A DNA stretch of 64,000 bases from Superficieibacter sp. 1612_C1 (GTDB lineage: Bacteria > Pseudomonadota > Gammaproteobacteria > Enterobacterales > Enterobacteriaceae): assembly GCF_015234305.1 (NCBI RefSeq), contig NZ_JADGMI010000001.1:806001-870000 (forward strand), read 5' to 3'. Positions 45,182-58,195 of this stretch are shown here, piece by piece (position 1 is the stretch's first letter; the number at the start of each line of letters is the position of its first letter). The notes beneath the pieces are model-generated. The model did not search any database, was not told where the DNA came from, and saw only the letters and a program-made list of their open reading frames with translations. Both the position numbers and the translations under genes were made by a program.

Positions 45182-46601
45182 TACGCGACTGGGGCGAGCA
45201 ATCGCCCCGGCCCGTGCGGCGCATCCTGACCTTTGTGGTCTTTTACCCCTTGATGATAGCCTTGACGCCTTTGCTGCCCGTTACCGGCTGGCGCAAATGG
45301 CGGAACGGACTCTGGATGTGCAGTACTATATCTGGGAGGACGATATGTCCGGACGCCTGCTGTTTCGCGTGCTGGTTGAAGCGGCGGAGCGGGGCGTTAA
45401 GGTGCGGCTTCTACTGGATGACAACAATACGGTCGGGCTTGATGATACGCTGCGCCTTCTGGACGCCCACCACAATATCGAAGTGCGTCTGTTCAACTCC
45501 TTTTCCTTTCGCACGCTGCGTATCCTCGGATATCTGACGGATTTCGCGCGCCTTAACCGCCGGATGCACAACAAAAGTTTTACCGTCGATGGTGAAGTGA
45601 CCATTATTGGTGGCAGAAACGTGGGCGATGCCTATTTTGGTGCGGGCAAGGAGCCGTTATTTACCGATCTCGACGTTATGGCGCTGGGCGACGTGGTTCA
45701 GGATGTGGCGGAGGATTTTCAGCGTTACTGGGAGTGTAAATCGGTCTCGACACTCCAGCAGGTGCTGGATATTTCGGAAGAGGATATTACCCGACGGGTA
45801 GAGATCCCCGATGAATGGCTTAATGACAAATACGCCCAGCAGTACCTGCACAAGCTCAAAACCACCTCCTTCGTTTCTCGCCTGGAGGCTGGCACGCTTC
45901 CTTTGCTCTGGGCGCATACCCGTCTTCTGAGTGACGATCCGCGGAAAGGGCAGGGGAAAGCCCGCAAGCGCACGCTGCTGCCCCAGCGTCTGATGAACGT
46001 GATGGGGGCACCGGAAAAGCAGATTGATATTATCTCTTCTTATTTTGTGCCCGGCCGCGCGGGGGTGGCGATGATCCTGCAAATGGTCCGCCGGGGCGTT
46101 AAAGTCGCGATTCTGACCAACTCGCTGGCCGCCAACGACGTGGCGGTGGTCCATGCGGGTTACGCCCGCTGGCGTAAAAAACTACTGCGTCATGGCGTGG
46201 CACTTTTCGAGCTAAAGCCGACAAGCAGGCCGACGCCGGGCCTGCACGATAGCGGACTTACCGGTAACTCCGGCTCCAGCCTGCATGCCAAAACCTTCAG
46301 CGTGGATGGCGGCAAAGTGTTTATCGGCTCGTTTAATTTCGATCCGCGTTCAGCGATGCTGAACACCGAAATGGGCTTTGTGATCGACAGCGAGCCGCTG
46401 GCGCAGAAGATCCATCACAATTTTCTGAAGAGCCAGCGTCACGCCGCCTGGCAACTCAAACTCGATCGCTGGGGACGGATTAACTGGATCGAAGAGCGGG
46501 ATGGGGAGACTATCGTGCTGAAAAAGGAGCCGAATTCACGCTTGCTGAAGCGGTTATTGGTGCGTCTGGTTTACCGTCTGCCGGTGGAGTGGCTGCTGTA
46601 A
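45138..46601 (+). CDS. clsC: Cardiolipin synthase C
   Basis: Phospholipase D superfamily enzyme, 487 residues, making cardiolipin from phosphatidylglycerol and phosphatidylethanolamine together with YmdB in E. coli. Two HKD motifs: HNKSFTVDG and [24 protein letters not shown] 45138 gives an N-terminus about 14 residues longer than the E. coli protein; the open frame before it lies inside ymdB. Confidence 0.94.
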   Translation: MSDYSPGRETSQSHNTRLGRAIAPARAAHPDLCGLLPLDDSLDAFAARYRLAQMAERTLDVQYYIWEDDMSGRLLFRVLVEAAERGVKVRLLLDDNNTVGLDDTLRLLDAHHNIEVRLFNSFSFRTLRILGYLTDFARLNRRMHNKSFTVDGEVTIIGGRNVGDAYFGAGKEPLFTDLDVMALGDVVQDVAEDFQRYWECKSVSTLQQVLDISEEDITRRVEIPDEWLNDKYAQQYLHKLKTTSFVSRLEAGTLPLLWAHTRLLSDDPRKGQGKARKRTLLPQRLMNVMGAPEKQIDIISSYFVPGRAGVAMILQMVRRGVKVAILTNSLAANDVAVVHAGYARWRKKLLRHGVALFELKPTSRPTPGLHDSGLTGNSGSSLHAKTFSVDGGKVFIGSFNFDPRSAMLNTEMGFVIDSEPLAQKIHHNFLKSQRHAAWQLKLDRWGRINWIEERDGETIVLKKEPNSRLLKRLLVRLVYRLPVEWLL

Positions 46602-46608
46602 TTTGAGT

Positions 46609-46630
46609 CGCCCCCTCAGGCGAGGGGGCG
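46609..46630. terminator. Terminator between clsC and opgC
   Basis: CGCCCCCTC / GAGGGGGCG stem between convergent genes; bidirectional by position, no long T-run. Confidence 0.6.
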
Positions 46631-46635
46631 GGGTG

Positions 46636-47796
46636 TTATCTGGCGGTAACCGGCGGTTTATCCTGCTTCGTCTGCGGCTTGCCTGAGAACAGGAAACGCA
46701 GGAGCGGAATACGCAGGTGAATTTCATAAAGCACCAGCGCGCAGCCCACCACAAATACCAGTCCGGTAAAGAAGCCCAGCGTATTAGAGCTGATGTGCGG
46801 CGTAATATACGCGCCGAAAAACAGCGTTAACGGGTGATGTACCAGGTAAATAAAGAGTGATGCGTTAACGAAATAGGTCACCCGCGCCGACTGGAAATTG
46901 AGCAGCCGGTGTCCGAAGGAAAAGACCACGTTCACCATCCACAGGCCAAATACCATCGTAATGACCGACTCGGTTTCATACATCCAGGCGTCACCGCTGC
47001 CGTAGCGCTGATTGAGTAAATAGGCGGCAAATCCTGCAATCGCGCCGAGCATGCACCACGGCGAAGGCGTCGTGAAAAGATCCTTCAGGCGGGGGTTAAT
47101 AAAGGCCAGCGCGCCGAGCACAAAGAAAGGGATATAAAACAGGGTCTGCATGACCACGAAGTTAAACAGGCCGTCGCTAAGAATTGGCGAGTAAATAATT
47201 AGCAACGTACGACGCAGGGCGGCGTAAGCAATACCAAGCAGTAAAAAGATCAGCGTCAGTTTGCCGAGCGTCAGGCTGGCGAACAGGACGCCATCCTGCT
47301 GTTCCTGCCGCTTGCGAAGCACGCTAAACAGCCACAGCCCCGCGGTGGTCAGGATGGTCAGAACCAGTAAAAACCACAGGTGCGAAGTCAGCTCCCAGAC
47401 CAGGGTATTATACTTTTCATACAATGAGAGCGTGTGCCAGGTTTCGGTTTTACCTTTCACATATTGCAGCATCATAAACTGCGGCAGCGTTAATAAAGGT
47501 ATGGCGGTGAGCATAGGAATACCGACGCGCTCGACACGAACTTTCCACCATTTTTTTAATGGATAGCGTAAAAATAACATGTATGAAAAATAACCGGAAA
47601 TAACAAAGAAAACCTGCATCCGGAAGGAATGAATAAAATCGTTAAACAGGGTAAGCCACCATGACGCCTCGGCACTATTTACGTGCCAGGTATGGCTGGA
47701 ATAGATTAACGAGATATGAAAGGGGATCCCCAAAAGCATCAACCATGCGCGAATGGAATCGAGGAAATATTCACGTTGTGCGGGTACTTTACTCAT
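46636..47796 (-). CDS. opgC: Osmoregulated periplasmic glucan succinyltransferase
   Basis: Acyltransferase-3 family membrane protein, 386 residues, about ten helices, which adds succinyl groups to periplasmic glucans. Family starts are visible: [26 protein letters not shown] with the catalytic His. Divergent from opgGH, as in E. coli. Confidence 0.95.
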   Translation of the reverse strand: MSKVPAQREYFLDSIRAWLMLLGIPFHISLIYSSHTWHVNSAEASWWLTLFNDFIHSFRMQVFFVISGYFSYMLFLRYPLKKWWKVRVERVGIPMLTAIPLLTLPQFMMLQYVKGKTETWHTLSLYEKYNTLVWELTSHLWFLLVLTILTTAGLWLFSVLRKRQEQQDGVLFASLTLGKLTLIFLLLGIAYAALRRTLLIIYSPILSDGLFNFVVMQTLFYIPFFVLGALAFINPRLKDLFTTPSPWCMLGAIAGFAAYLLNQRYGSGDAWMYETESVITMVFGLWMVNVVFSFGHRLLNFQSARVTYFVNASLFIYLVHHPLTLFFGAYITPHISSNTLGFFTGLVFVVGCALVLYEIHLRIPLLRFLFSGKPQTKQDKPPVTAR

Positions 47797-48066
47797 ATAA
47801 TTGTTTGCATTCTCAGACTTTTCGTCTTATCACCAGACGCGATAATGTTAACATCCGCTGCAACCCTACACCAAGTCCGAAAAGCTGTCTCCAGGATAAG
47901 CACGTAAAGTGCAAAAGGTCGCTGACGGTTGCTTAAACCCTAAGCCGCTAGCTGAACAAAATGGGGATTATGTTGTCGGATTGCCAGAGTTTCCATTAAA
48001 ATGGATCGGATCGATTTAAGCACACAAAGGGGGAAGTGCTTACTTATTATGAAAAATAAATCACAG

Positions 48067-49602
48067 ATGATGAAAATGCGCTGGTTAGGCGTAGCCATAA
48101 CGTTGTCCCTGTGCACCTCATCTGCATGGGCGTTCTCCATTGATGATGTGGCAAAGCAGGCACAGTCACTGGCAGGTAAAGGCTATGAGGCTCCTAAAAG
48201 CAATCTGCCCTCCGTCTTCCGCGACATGAAATATGCGGATTATCAGCAGATTCAGTTCAACCACGACAAGGCTTACTGGGGCAAGATTAAGACTCCATTC
48301 AAGCTCGAATTTTATCATCAGGGGATGTACTTTGACACGCCGGTGGCCATCAACGAAGTGACCTCCAACGCCGTGCGTAAGATCAAATACAGCCCGGACT
48401 ACTTCAATTTTGGCAATGTTCAGCACGATAAAGACACCGTAAAAGATCTGGGCTTTGCAGGTTTTAAAGTGCTTTACCCGGTTAACAGTAAAGACAAGAA
48501 CGACGAGATCGTCAGCATGCTTGGCGCAAGCTACTTCCGCGTACTGGGGCAGGGTCAGGTTTACGGCCTTTCCGCCCGTGGTCTGGCGATTGACACCGCG
48601 CTGCCGTCAGGCGAAGAGTTCCCGCGTTTTCGTGAGTTCTGGATTGAACGTCCGAAACCGACTGACAAGCGCCTGAATATCTATGCACTGCTGGATTCTC
48701 CGCGTGCCACCGGCGCTTACCGCTTCACCATTATGCCAGGCCGCGATACCGTCGTTGACGTACAGTCGAAAGTGTATCTGCGTGATAAAGTCGGCAAGCT
48801 TGGCGTCGCGCCGCTGACCAGCATGTTCCTCTTCGGGCCGAACCAGCCCTCTCCAACCACCAACTTCCGCCCTGAACTGCATGACTCCAACGGTCTGTCG
48901 ATTCATGCTGGTAACGGTGAATGGATCTGGCGTCCGCTTAATAACCCGAAACATCTGGGTGTGAGCAGCTACGCGATGGAAAACCCTCAGGGCTTCGGTC
49001 TGTTACAGCGTGGCCGCCAGTTTAGTCGCTATGAAGATCTCGACGACCGTTACGATCTGCGTCCAAGCGCCTGGATTACGCCGAAAGGCGAGTGGGGCAA
49101 AGGCAAAGTTGAGCTGGTCGAAATTCCGACCAATGATGAAACCAACGATAATATCGTGGCCTACTGGACGCCGGATCAGCTGCCTGAAGCCGGTAAAGAG
49201 ATGAATTTCAGCTACACCATCACCTTCAGCCGCGATGAAGACAAGCTGCACGCGCCGGATAACGCGTACGTGACGCAGACTCGCCGCTCGGCTGGTGACG
49301 TTAAACAATCTAATCTGATCCGTCAGGCGGACGGTACGCTGGCCTTCGTGATTGATTTCGCCGGTCCGGATATGAAAAAACTGCCTGCGGATACCCCGGT
49401 CACTGCGCAAACCAGTATCGGTGACAACGGCGAAATCGTTGAGAACAGCGTACGCTATAATCCTGTCACCAAAGGATGGCGTCTGACGCTGCGCACTAAA
49501 ATCAAAGATCCTAAGCAGACCACTGAGATGCGCGCCGCGCTGGTTAACGCTGACCAGACGCTGAGTGAAACCTGGAGCTATCAGCTACCTGCCAATGAAT
49601 AA
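48067..49602 (+). CDS. opgG: Periplasmic glucan biosynthesis protein OpgG
   Basis: Periplasmic protein for osmoregulated glucan synthesis and branching, 511 residues as in E. coli. Signal peptide [13 protein letters not shown] to AWA, then [22 protein letters not shown] 48067 matches the E. coli annotation; ATG 48049 (six more residues) is possible. The stop overlaps opgH. Confidence 0.95.
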   Translation: MMKMRWLGVAITLSLCTSSAWAFSIDDVAKQAQSLAGKGYEAPKSNLPSVFRDMKYADYQQIQFNHDKAYWGKIKTPFKLEFYHQGMYFDTPVAINEVTSNAVRKIKYSPDYFNFGNVQHDKDTVKDLGFAGFKVLYPVNSKDKNDEIVSMLGASYFRVLGQGQVYGLSARGLAIDTALPSGEEFPRFREFWIERPKPTDKRLNIYALLDSPRATGAYRFTIMPGRDTVVDVQSKVYLRDKVGKLGVAPLTSMFLFGPNQPSPTTNFRPELHDSNGLSIHAGNGEWIWRPLNNPKHLGVSSYAMENPQGFGLLQRGRQFSRYEDLDDRYDLRPSAWITPKGEWGKGKVELVEIPTNDETNDNIVAYWTPDQLPEAGKEMNFSYTITFSRDEDKLHAPDNAYVTQTRRSAGDVKQSNLIRQADGTLAFVIDFAGPDMKKLPADTPVTAQTSIGDNGEIVENSVRYNPVTKGWRLTLRTKIKDPKQTTEMRAALVNADQTLSETWSYQLPANE

Positions 49603-52135
49603 TACAACGAAGTATATCGACGCTCTGCCGCTTACGGATGCTGAAAAAGCGGCACTTCCTGCCGATATGGATATCCGCGCAGTCCATGAAGCGCTTGATG
49701 CCGATCATCAGCGATTCGAGCCTGAAGATGACGCTCCGCTGGGGTCAGTCAAGTCACGTCTGGAACACAGCTGGCCGGAGTCACTGCACAACGATCAGCT
49801 GATCAAAGACGATATGGGCCGCACGCAGTTGCACGCGATGCCAAAGGCGAAGCGTTCCTCAATGTTTCCCGACCCGTGGCGTACCAACCCGGTTGGCCGT
49901 TTCTGGGACCGCCTGCGCGGTCGTGAAAAACAGCCGCGTTATCTTTCCCGTCTGACCAAAGAGCAGCAGGTCAGCGAACAACAGTGGCGTTTGATGGGGA
50001 CGATTCGTCGCTATATTCTGCTGGTGTTAACGCTGGCGCAAACCGTAGTGGCAACCTGGTATATGAAAACCATCCTGCCATACCAGGGCTGGGCGCTGAT
50101 CAATCCGGGCGACATGATGGGTCAGGATTTACTGGTCTCCTTCATGCAGCTTCTGCCGTATATCCTGCAAACCGGGATCCTGATCCTGTTTGCGGTGCTG
50201 TTCTGCTGGGTCTCTGCGGGCTTCTGGACCGCGCTGATGGGCTTTCTGCAACTGCTTATCGGGAAGGATAAATACAGTATATCCGCCTCAACGACCGGCA
50301 ATGAGCCGCTCAATCCCGAGCACCGTACGGCGCTGATCATGCCAATCTGCAACGAAGATGTGGATCGTGTTTTCGCCGGACTACGGGCAACCTGGGAGTC
50401 GGTGAAAGCCACGGGTCAGCAGCAGCACTTTGACGTTTACATCCTCAGCGACAGCTACAATCCGGATATCTGCGTTTCCGAGCAGAAAGCCTGGATGGAG
50501 CTTATCGCGGAAGTGCAGGGCGAAGGGCAGATCTTCTATCGCCGTCGTCGCCGCCGCGTGAAGCGCAAAAGCGGTAACATTGACGACTTCTGCCGCCGCT
50601 GGGGCAGCCAGTACAGCTATATGGTGGTGCTGGATGCGGACTCGGTGATGACGGGGGAATGTCTGACCGGTCTCGTGCGTCTGATGGAAGCGAATCCTAA
50701 CGCGGGTATCATCCAGTCGTCGCCGAAAGCCTCCGGCATGGACACGCTATACGCGCGCTGCCAGCAATTTGCCACTCGCGTCTACGGTCCGCTGTTTACC
50801 GCCGGTCTGCACTTCTGGCAGCTGGGTGAATCGCACTACTGGGGGCATAACGCCATTATTCGCGTGAAGCCGTTCATTGAGCACTGTGCGCTGGCACCGC
50901 TGCCGGGCGAGGGCTCTTTTGCCGGATCGATTCTGTCGCATGACTTCGTGGAAGCCGCGCTGATGCGCCGTGCGGGCTGGGGCGTGTGGATTGCCTACGA
51001 TCTGCCGGGCTCTTATGAAGAGTTGCCGCCAAACCTGCTGGACGAGCTGAAACGCGACCGTCGCTGGTGTCACGGCAACCTGATGAACTTCCGCCTGTTC
51101 CTGGTGAAAGGGATGCACCCGGTTCACCGTGCGGTATTCTTAACCGGCGTCATGTCCTATCTCTCCGCGCCGCTGTGGTTTATGTTCCTCGCGCTTTCGA
51201 CGGCCTTGCAGGTGGTACACGCCCTGACGGAGCCGCAATATTTCCTTCAGCCGCGTCAGCTGTTCCCGGTATGGCCGCAGTGGCGTCCGGAGCTGGCGAT
51301 TGCGCTGTTTGCGTCGACGATGGTACTGCTGTTCCTGCCGAAACTGCTCAGTATCATTCTGGTGTGGTGTAAAGGGCCGAAAGAGTACGGCGGTTTTATT
51401 CGCGTCACGCTCTCCCTGCTGCTGGAAGTGCTGTTCTCAGTGCTGCTGGCTCCGGTCCGTATGCTGTTCCACACCGTCTTCGTGGTCAGCGCGTTCCTCG
51501 GCTGGGAAGTGGTCTGGAATTCACCGCAGCGTGATGATGACTCAACCTCATGGGTAGAAGCGTTTAAGCGTCATGGCTCGCAAATGCTGCTCGGTTTGGT
51601 GTGGGCAGTAGGTATGGCCTGGCTGGACCTGCGTTTTCTGTTCTGGCTGGCACCGATCGTTTTCTCGCTGATCCTCTCGCCGTTTGTTTCGGTCATTTCC
51701 AGCCGTTCGACGGTGGGGCTACGCACTAAGCGCTGGAAACTGTTCCTGATCCCGGAAGAGTACTCACCGCCGCAGGTGCTGATCGATACCGACCGCTTCC
51801 TGGAGCTGAATATCCAGCGCTCGCTGAAAGATGGCTTTATGCATGCGGTATTCAACCCGTCCTTCAACGCACTAGCCACGGCGATGGCGACAGGGCGTCA
51901 CGGTAAGGGGAACATCCTTGAAATTGCCCGCGACCGCCATGTTGAGCAGGCGCTGAACGAGACGCCGGAAAAACTTAGCCGCGACCGTCGTCTGGTGCTG
52001 CTGAGCGATCCGGTGACGATGTCACGGCTGCATTACCGCGTGTGGAGTTCGCCAGAACGCTACTCTTCATGGGTGAGTTCGTATCAGCAACTGGCGCTAA
52101 ACCCGCTGGCGCTGAAGATAAAATCATCCAGTTAA
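49595..52135 (+). CDS. opgH: Glucans biosynthesis glucosyltransferase OpgH
   Basis: Inner-membrane GT2-family glucosyltransferase, 846 residues, polymerising the glucan backbone from UDP-glucose; it also couples growth rate to FtsZ assembly in E. coli. Features: N-terminal cytoplasmic part, helices near 140-215, catalytic [12 protein letters not shown] (DAD) and the RRWCHGN (QxxRW-like) region, then several C-terminal helices. ATG 49595 overlaps the opgG stop by 8 bases. Confidence 0.96.
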   Translation: MNNTTKYIDALPLTDAEKAALPADMDIRAVHEALDADHQRFEPEDDAPLGSVKSRLEHSWPESLHNDQLIKDDMGRTQLHAMPKAKRSSMFPDPWRTNPVGRFWDRLRGREKQPRYLSRLTKEQQVSEQQWRLMGTIRRYILLVLTLAQTVVATWYMKTILPYQGWALINPGDMMGQDLLVSFMQLLPYILQTGILILFAVLFCWVSAGFWTALMGFLQLLIGKDKYSISASTTGNEPLNPEHRTALIMPICNEDVDRVFAGLRATWESVKATGQQQHFDVYILSDSYNPDICVSEQKAWMELIAEVQGEGQIFYRRRRRRVKRKSGNIDDFCRRWGSQYSYMVVLDADSVMTGECLTGLVRLMEANPNAGIIQSSPKASGMDTLYARCQQFATRVYGPLFTAGLHFWQLGESHYWGHNAIIRVKPFIEHCALAPLPGEGSFAGSILSHDFVEAALMRRAGWGVWIAYDLPGSYEELPPNLLDELKRDRRWCHGNLMNFRLFLVKGMHPVHRAVFLTGVMSYLSAPLWFMFLALSTALQVVHALTEPQYFLQPRQLFPVWPQWRPELAIALFASTMVLLFLPKLLSIILVWCKGPKEYGGFIRVTLSLLLEVLFSVLLAPVRMLFHTVFVVSAFLGWEVVWNSPQRDDDSTSWVEAFKRHGSQMLLGLVWAVGMAWLDLRFLFWLAPIVFSLILSPFVSVISSRSTVGLRTKRWKLFLIPEEYSPPQVLIDTDRFLELNIQRSLKDGFMHAVFNPSFNALATAMATGRHGKGNILEIARDRHVEQALNETPEKLSRDRRLVLLSDPVTMSRLHYRVWSSPERYSSWVSSYQQLALNPLALKIKSSS

Positions 52136-52160
52136 GGCAGGGTAAACACAGCACTATGGT

Positions 52161-52197
52161 GCGTAGGCCGGGTAAGCGAAGCGTCACCCGGCATTAC
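52161..52197. repeat. REP element after opgH
   Basis: GCGTAGGCCGGGTAAGCG and AGCGTCACCCGGC form the typical REP palindrome. Confidence 0.75.
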
Positions 52198-52230
52198 AAG
52201 GCACCAAACCATAGATACTGTTATCCGTTC

Positions 52231-52259
52231 AATACCGGCCTCAGGCCGGTATTTTTTTA
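52231..52259 (+). terminator. opgGH terminator
   Basis: AATACCGGCC / GGCCGGTATT stem with TTTTTT after it, 95 bases downstream of opgH. Confidence 0.85.
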
Positions 52260-52274
52260 GGGCAGGGGAAAATC

Positions 52275-52502
52275 ATGAGAATGGTACTGGTCGTAGCGAT
52301 GTCGATAATGCTGTGCGGCTGCGGCAGTGTTATCAGCCGTACCATTCCCGGACAGGGGCATGGTAATCAGTATTATCCTGGCGTGCAGTGGGACGTGCGT
52401 GATTCCAGCTGGCGCTGGCTGACCGTTCTGGATCTGCCGTTTTCTCTAATTTTTGATACGCTGCTATTACCGCTGGATGCCAGTCACGGGCCCTATGAAT
52501 AA
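52275..52502 (+). CDS. yceK: Lipoprotein YceK
   Basis: 75-residue lipoprotein; signal peptide with lipobox LCGC (Cys16 lipidated) and the family's PGVQWD and LDLPFSLIFDTLLLP segments. Function unknown. Convergent with msyB. Confidence 0.92.
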   Translation: MRMVLVVAMSIMLCGCGSVISRTIPGQGHGNQYYPGVQWDVRDSSWRWLTVLDLPFSLIFDTLLLPLDASHGPYE

Positions 52503-52532
52503 CAGGCCCGTGATCGGCGGCAAGGTTAGACG

Positions 52533-52910
52533 TTAATCACGAATATCCCATTCGTCAGCCGCTGCCTGGCCTTCTTCGGTATCCAGCGGCGGCGCGAGCT
52601 GAAACTCGCCGTCATCCCACTCATGCAGCGTATTTTCTTCCAGCCACTCCTGACGAAGTTCGATTTCGTCATAGTCGTCGTCGAATACGCTTTGCGCTGC
52701 CTCTCCACTGAGGACAGGCAGACATTCACCGTTCTCACCCTCCTCGGCGAAGAATTCGGCTTGCCACATGATGTCGCCATCCTGTAACACATACTTCTGG
52801 ATGCTTAACTGCTGAATGTTGGCCTCTTCCTCTTCAACACCGGGGGTATTGGCAAGAAACTCTTCGCGCGCCGCATCAATGGCTTCTTCGAGTGTGGCAT
52901 ACATAGTCAT
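52533..52910 (-). CDS. msyB: Acidic protein MsyB
   Basis: 125-residue, very acidic cytoplasmic protein, first found as a multicopy suppressor of secY defects. The sequence MTMYATLEEAIDAAREEFLA and the VLQDGDIMWQ segment match E. coli MsyB closely. Confidence 0.95.
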   Translation of the reverse strand: MTMYATLEEAIDAAREEFLANTPGVEEEEANIQQLSIQKYVLQDGDIMWQAEFFAEEGENGECLPVLSGEAAQSVFDDDYDEIELRQEWLEENTLHEWDDGEFQLAPPLDTEEGQAAADEWDIRD

Positions 52911-53027
52911 TGGTATCTCCCTGTGATTCGACGTGTTGTTCAGGGAAAGAATAGCTGAATATTGGCCAGTGCAAGGTTGAACAGCAAAAAATCATCCACA
53001 TCGCGTATGACCTGGCGAAAAACCCGC

Positions 53028-54260
53028 TTAATCAACCGGTTGTTCAGGTGCCCGGGCAGGACGTCGGCGACGCAGACTGAAGGTCGAGTAGATAACGTTA
53101 AATAACACCACGCCAGCGGTCACCAGGAAGACAGCACGGAAGCCATAGCTGGCGGATACGGCCGCACCAATCAGCGGACCGGTGACGTTGCCGATATCGC
53201 GGAATGACTGGTTATAGCTAAAAATACGCCCGGCGATTTGATTGGTGGAGTTATACACCAGCAGCGTTTGTACGGCGGGCAACAGCGCGCCATCGGCGGC
53301 ACCGAGCAGAAAGCGTAAAATACCGAGCTGGAGCGGCGTTTGCACAAATGACATCGGGATCAACAGCAGTACCGAAACGACGAGTGCCGCAATCAGGATT
53401 TTCTCCGGGCCGATGCGATCACCCAATTTACCTAAACGGGGAGCGCTTAACAGCGCCGCCACGCCGGGCACAGAGGCGATCATCCCGCTGATAAACGCGA
53501 TGTTGCTGACGTTGCCTGCCAGCTCGCGCACGTAAAGCGTCAGAATTGGCGCAATGGAACCGGTAGCGACCTGAATAATCAGGGTGGTGATAAACAGACT
53601 CAGCACCAGCCGGGGGCTTTTCAGTGAGGCAATGACCTGGCGGGCATTGAGCATCTCTTTTTTCGCTACCGGGACAAATTGTTCGTGAATACAAAACAGC
53701 GTGAGCAGGAAACACAAAAACAGCACGCCAGCGGTCATAAAGAACACCGGGCGCAGGCCGTAGCTGTCGGCGAGCAGGCCGCCCACCAGAGGGCCTAACA
53801 GCGCGCCGCTGACCGCCCCCGTGGAAAGTGTGCCCAGCGCCCAGCCGCTTTTATTACGAGGGATTTGCGTGGCTATCAGCGCGTTCGCATTCGGGATGAA
53901 GCCGCCGAGCAGCCCGAGCAGCGCCCGCAGGATCAAAAACTGCCAGATGTTTTGCGCCATTCCCATCAGCATCATTACTATCGCCATGCCGAGGGCAGAA
54001 CGCAGCAGCATAATTTTGCGTCCTTTACGGTCGGCGAGGCCACCCCACAGCGGCGAGGCAAAGGCGGAGAACAGGAAGGTGATACTGAAGACCAGTCCCG
54101 ACCACATATTCAGTGCGCTGTGATCGGTGATGCCGAGTTGTTCGACGTAGAGTGGCAGGAAGGGCATGACCAGGCTAAACGCGGCACCCGTTAAAAAACA
54201 GCCAAACCAGGTGACCGTAAGATTACGTTTCCAGTTGATCGGGGTATCTGAAGAGGCCAT
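53028..54260 (-). CDS. mdtG: MFS multidrug exporter MdtG
   Basis: Twelve-helix efflux protein of 410 residues giving fosfomycin and deoxycholate resistance in E. coli when overproduced. Motif A is [18 protein letters not shown] 54260 begins [13 protein letters not shown] as in relatives; the longer frame upstream is not conserved. E. coli mdtG is in the mar/sox/rob regulon; no box is claimed here. Confidence 0.94.
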   Translation of the reverse strand: MASSDTPINWKRNLTVTWFGCFLTGAAFSLVMPFLPLYVEQLGITDHSALNMWSGLVFSITFLFSAFASPLWGGLADRKGRKIMLLRSALGMAIVMMLMGMAQNIWQFLILRALLGLLGGFIPNANALIATQIPRNKSGWALGTLSTGAVSGALLGPLVGGLLADSYGLRPVFFMTAGVLFLCFLLTLFCIHEQFVPVAKKEMLNARQVIASLKSPRLVLSLFITTLIIQVATGSIAPILTLYVRELAGNVSNIAFISGMIASVPGVAALLSAPRLGKLGDRIGPEKILIAALVVSVLLLIPMSFVQTPLQLGILRFLLGAADGALLPAVQTLLVYNSTNQIAGRIFSYNQSFRDIGNVTGPLIGAAVSASYGFRAVFLVTAGVVLFNVIYSTFSLRRRRPARAPEQPVD

Positions 54261-54457
54261 AGGCTCCCGCAATGCAGCACAGAATAAACTAAGTTTAGCT
54301 AAAAATATGATAAGCCCGCTAATTATGCGCCCGGCCACGGGGAGCTGCAAACGGGATAGCTTTTAAAGCTTAGAATGGGGGCTGGCGGGTGGATTGAGCG
54401 CAGGCCCGGCAAGCTTGCGCCGCCGGGCAGGTCGGGTAAAAGCCTGGCATCCCGGCA

Positions 54458-55378
54458 TCAATAACGGGAAGGCACACCCTGAGGACGCGTTTTAAAACGA
54501 CGATGCAGCCACATATACTGCTCGGGGGCCATCATGATGCACTTCTCGACGATCTTGTTCATCCACGCGGCGGTCGTTTCGGCGCTATCCAGAGGGGGAT
54601 CGCATTCCGGCTCAAGCGCGATAAGTTCATAACCTTTGCCATCGGGTTTACGACGCGGCACGAACGGCGCAATGCAGGCTTTGGAGGTGCGGGCCAGCAT
54701 CCAGGTCCCGGAAGTAGACGCTGCCTGCTCTACCGCAAAAAACGGCACGAACACGCTGGTGCGCGGGCCGTAATCATGATCGGGAGCATACCAAATTACA
54801 TCGCAGTTTTTCAGCGCGCGGATCATGCCTTTTACGTCTTTGCGGTCGATCATATCTTTATTGGAGCGCATCCGCCCCCAGGTCTGCAACCAGTCCAGCA
54901 CCGGGTTATCATTAGGACGATAAACGCCAATGCCCGGAAGATGCATGCCAAAAATACGCGCGCCCATTTCCAGGGTCAGAAAATGGACGCCGATCAGTAA
55001 GATCCCGCGACCCTGCGCGATTTGCTCCTTAATCGCATCCATGCCGCGCTCCTCGGTCCAGCGTGCCATCCGGCGATCCGACCAGAACCAGGCCATGCCG
55101 GTCTCAAGCAAGCCCATGCCAACAGATTCGAAATTTTTATGCACCATCTCGTCGCGCTGCGTCTGGCTCATCTCAGGAAAACAGAGCTCCAGATTACGCG
55201 CGGCAATTTTTACCCGACGTTTCATAACGCGTTGTGCCAGATGACCAAGACCATGTCCAAGGCGATAAAGAACCGGGTAGGGTAGCTGCACGACCAGCCA
55301 TAACATGCCAATGCCCAGCCAGGTTAACCAGTATCGCGGATGAAGCAGCGCCACGGTGAATTTTGGTAAATGCGTCAT
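54458..55378 (-). CDS. lpxL: Kdo2-lipid IVA lauroyltransferase
   Basis: Inner-membrane acyltransferase adding laurate to Kdo2-lipid IVA, 306 residues as in E. coli LpxL (HtrB). One N-terminal membrane segment ([18 protein letters not shown]) and the catalytic HX4E motif in GVHFLTLE. Divergent from trhO. Confidence 0.96.
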   Translation of the reverse strand: MTHLPKFTVALLHPRYWLTWLGIGMLWLVVQLPYPVLYRLGHGLGHLAQRVMKRRVKIAARNLELCFPEMSQTQRDEMVHKNFESVGMGLLETGMAWFWSDRRMARWTEERGMDAIKEQIAQGRGILLIGVHFLTLEMGARIFGMHLPGIGVYRPNDNPVLDWLQTWGRMRSNKDMIDRKDVKGMIRALKNCDVIWYAPDHDYGPRTSVFVPFFAVEQAASTSGTWMLARTSKACIAPFVPRRKPDGKGYELIALEPECDPPLDSAETTAAWMNKIVEKCIMMAPEQYMWLHRRFKTRPQGVPSRY

Positions 55379-55599
55379 GTCATTCCTGTAATTAAATTTA
55401 CAACTGGCTCTATTGTCGCACTTTTTTATCTGATGCCAACATTTTACGCGACGAAGTGAGTAGTAAAACAGCAGTTGTGGATTGTAAGTTTTGTAGATGA
55501 TGCAAATGTAGCTAAAAATGTGGGGATGTAAATTGACAGTTATTGCTATATGATGCCGCCCGCTTATCTTTTTTATTCATGATTGCAGGAACGTACACC

Positions 55600-56649
55600 A
55601 TGCCAGTGTTACACAACCGCATTTCGAATGAAGAACTGAAGGCGCGGATGCTGGCCGAGACCGAACCGCGCACGACGATCTCATTCTATAAATATTTCAC
55701 CATTGCCGATCCCAAAGCGACGCGCGACGCGCTGTATACTGCCCTGACTGAGCTCAACGTCTTTGGCCGTATTTACCTGGCGCACGAAGGGATTAATGCC
55801 CAAATCAGTATTCCGCAAAGCAAAACCGACGCGCTGCGGGCGCTGCTGGAGAATGTCGATCCTGCGCTTCAGGGGCTGCGCCTTAATATTGCCCTCGACG
55901 ATGACGGTAAATCATTCTGGGTGCTGCGCCTGAAAGTGCGCGAACGTATTGTCGCCGACGGAATTGAAGACGCCAGTTTTGATGCCAGCGATGTCGGTGA
56001 CTACCTTAAAGCCGCCGAAGTTAACGCCCTGCTCGACGATCCGGACGCCCTGTTTATCGATATGCGCAACCACTACGAATATGAAGTGGGGCACTTTGAA
56101 AACGCGCTGGAAATCCCTGCTGATACCTTCCGTGAGCAGTTGCCGAAAGCGGTGGAAATGATGCAGGAGCATAAAGACAAAAAAATTGTCATGTATTGCA
56201 CCGGCGGGATCCGCTGCGAAAAAGCCAGCGCCTGGATGAAACATAACGGTTTTAACAAAGTCTCGCACATTGAAGGTGGCATTATTGAATACGCGCGCCG
56301 GGCGCGTGAACAGGGATTGCCGGTACGGTTTATCGGTAAAAACTTTGTCTTTGACGAGCGGATGGGCGAGCGCATTTCCGATGATATCATTGCCCATTGC
56401 CACCAGTGCGGCGCGCCCTGTGACAGCCATACCAACTGCCTGAACGACGGGTGCCATCTGCTGTTTATTCAGTGCCCGAGCTGTACAGAAAAGTATTCCG
56501 GATGTTGCAGTGAAGCGTGCCAGACGGAGAGGGCATTGCCTGAAGAGCAACAGCGCCAGCTACGCGCGGGGCGTGAAAACGGTAATAAGATCTTCAATAA
56601 GTCCCGGGGGCGTCTGAACACTAAACTGGGTATTCCCGACCCGGAATAA
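55600..56649 (+). CDS. trhO: tRNA uridine(34) hydroxylase TrhO
   Basis: Rhodanese-domain protein (YceA), 349 residues, forming 5-hydroxyuridine at the wobble position of several tRNAs using oxygen. The rhodanese active-site Cys is in [12 protein letters not shown]; a Cys-rich C-terminal zinc-finger-like region follows ([14 protein letters not shown] and [12 protein letters not shown]). ATG 55600 gives the E. coli N-terminus ([14 protein letters not shown]). Confidence 0.95.
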   Translation: MPVLHNRISNEELKARMLAETEPRTTISFYKYFTIADPKATRDALYTALTELNVFGRIYLAHEGINAQISIPQSKTDALRALLENVDPALQGLRLNIALDDDGKSFWVLRLKVRERIVADGIEDASFDASDVGDYLKAAEVNALLDDPDALFIDMRNHYEYEVGHFENALEIPADTFREQLPKAVEMMQEHKDKKIVMYCTGGIRCEKASAWMKHNGFNKVSHIEGGIIEYARRAREQGLPVRFIGKNFVFDERMGERISDDIIAHCHQCGAPCDSHTNCLNDGCHLLFIQCPSCTEKYSGCCSEACQTERALPEEQQRQLRAGRENGNKIFNKSRGRLNTKLGIPDPE

Positions 56650-56654
56650 CACGT

Positions 56655-56679
56655 AGCCCGGCAGCCTGAACTGCCGGGC
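56655..56679. terminator. Terminator between trhO and yceI
   Basis: GCCCGGCAG / CTGCCGGGC stem between convergent genes; weak T-run on the plus side. Confidence 0.65.
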
Positions 56680-56685
56680 TAATCA

Positions 56686-57261
56686 TTACTTCTGCTGTAC
56701 GCCTTCCACCGAAATAATCAGCTCTACATCCTGCGATGCCGGGCCGAGATCGGTCTTAATATTAAACTCTTTCAGGCTGATTTTACCTGCCGCCTCAAAA
56801 CCGGCGCGTTTGCCGCCCCATGGATCGTCACCCTGACCGATCATCTTCGCCTTCAGCGTCACGGGTTTAGTCACCCCGTTCAGCGTCAAATCACCGGTCA
56901 CATCCAGCGCATCGCCGTCGGCTTTAACCGCGGTCGATTTAAATGTCGCCTGCGGGAATTTTGCCGCATTCAGAAAATCGGCGCTGCGCAGATGTTTATC
57001 GCGCTCTGCATGGTTGGTATCCACGCTGTTGGTATTCAGCGTCACGTTAACTTTATCGGCAGACGGGTTCTTCTCATCAAAAGTAAACGTACCGTCGAAG
57101 TCGCGGAAGGTGCCGTACAGCCAGCTATAACCGAGATGCTGAATGCGGAAATTGACGAAGGCGTGCTGGCCTTCTTTATCAATTTTATAATCTGCGGCAA
57201 TGGCTGAACCAGCGGTCAGCAGCAGACTTCCCAGTAACAATCCTTGCAGGCTTTTTTTCAT
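56686..57261 (-). CDS. yceI: Periplasmic lipid-binding-fold protein YceI
   Basis: 191-residue secreted beta-barrel (lipocalin-like) protein of the YceI family, induced by base in E. coli. Signal peptide [22 protein letters not shown], then [15 protein letters not shown]. It starts 1 base beyond the yceJ stop, so the two form an operon; a link with isoprenoid quinone is suggested by other YceI structures. Confidence 0.95.
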   Translation of the reverse strand: MKKSLQGLLLGSLLLTAGSAIAADYKIDKEGQHAFVNFRIQHLGYSWLYGTFRDFDGTFTFDEKNPSADKVNVTLNTNSVDTNHAERDKHLRSADFLNAAKFPQATFKSTAVKADGDALDVTGDLTLNGVTKPVTLKAKMIGQGDDPWGGKRAGFEAAGKISLKEFNIKTDLGPASQDVELIISVEGVQQK

Positions 57262-57262
57262 A

Positions 57263-57829
57263 TTACGCTCCAGAGTCAGGGGACGATTTTCCCAGCATGC
57301 GGCGCAGGGTATCGTCTTTATCGATGAAATGGTGTTTGAGGGCGGCAAGCGCGTGCAGGACGGACAGGACCACCACGCTCCATGCCAGCCATAAATGCAG
57401 ATTGCCCGCCAGATCGGCCTGTACGCCCGCGTCGGTCAGCGTGGCAGGAACGTCGAAAAGGCCAAAGACGCTGATCGGTTGACCGTCAGCCGTGGAGATC
57501 AGATAACCGCTAATCACGATGGCAAACAGCAGCAGGTAAAGCGCAATATGGGCCAGCACTGCGCTGATGCGAGTAAGTTTTGAGTAGTGGCTCAAGGCTG
57601 CCGGAGTCGGGGAAACGGTGCGCCAGATCAGGCGAACCACCAGCGTAAGCATCAATATAATACCGATGCTTTTATGCAACTCAGGCGCTTTGTGATACCA
57701 GCCGTCGTAGTAGCTGAGCGTGACCATCCACAGTCCCAGGGCAAACATTCCATAGACCGCGATAGCCACCAGCCAGTGCAACGCAATTGAAACAAATCCG
57801 TAGCGATGTGAGGAATTACGCAGGTTCAT
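57263..57829 (-). CDS. yceJ: Cytochrome b561-type protein YceJ
   Basis: Four-helix inner-membrane di-haem cytochrome b561, 188 residues. Haem-ligand histidines lie in [19 protein letters not shown] and [12 protein letters not shown]. First gene of yceJI. The 366 bases upstream to solA are AT-rich with nothing recognised. Confidence 0.94.
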   Translation of the reverse strand: MNLRNSSHRYGFVSIALHWLVAIAVYGMFALGLWMVTLSYYDGWYHKAPELHKSIGIILMLTLVVRLIWRTVSPTPAALSHYSKLTRISAVLAHIALYLLLFAIVISGYLISTADGQPISVFGLFDVPATLTDAGVQADLAGNLHLWLAWSVVVLSVLHALAALKHHFIDKDDTLRRMLGKSSPDSGA

Positions 57830-58195
57830 ACCCGGTATCTCGTAACTGAATTAAGAGTGCTTACAATGATGGGCGATAAACTATATTGCAACATCAAATT
57901 AGCATAATTTTATAACTATTTTAACTTATTCAGTAATATTGAATAAAAGTAAGTTTTTAGTTCAGGATGTTCGCGTTTTCAGCGGCTTGATGTCGAGTTG
58001 GCAGGCTTTTTAATCTAAGCTATCATTCAAATTTTTATAGCTAATTTTATATTTTTATCAATCTGTGTCAGCTTTTGTCAGTAAAATTCGCGTCACTAAT
58101 ACAATACTGCGCAAAGTAAGGCTGCTAAGTAAATAACGTATTCGCCAGGATGAAAACCCAGAAAATAAGCTGCGGCCACAAAGACCGCAACCGGA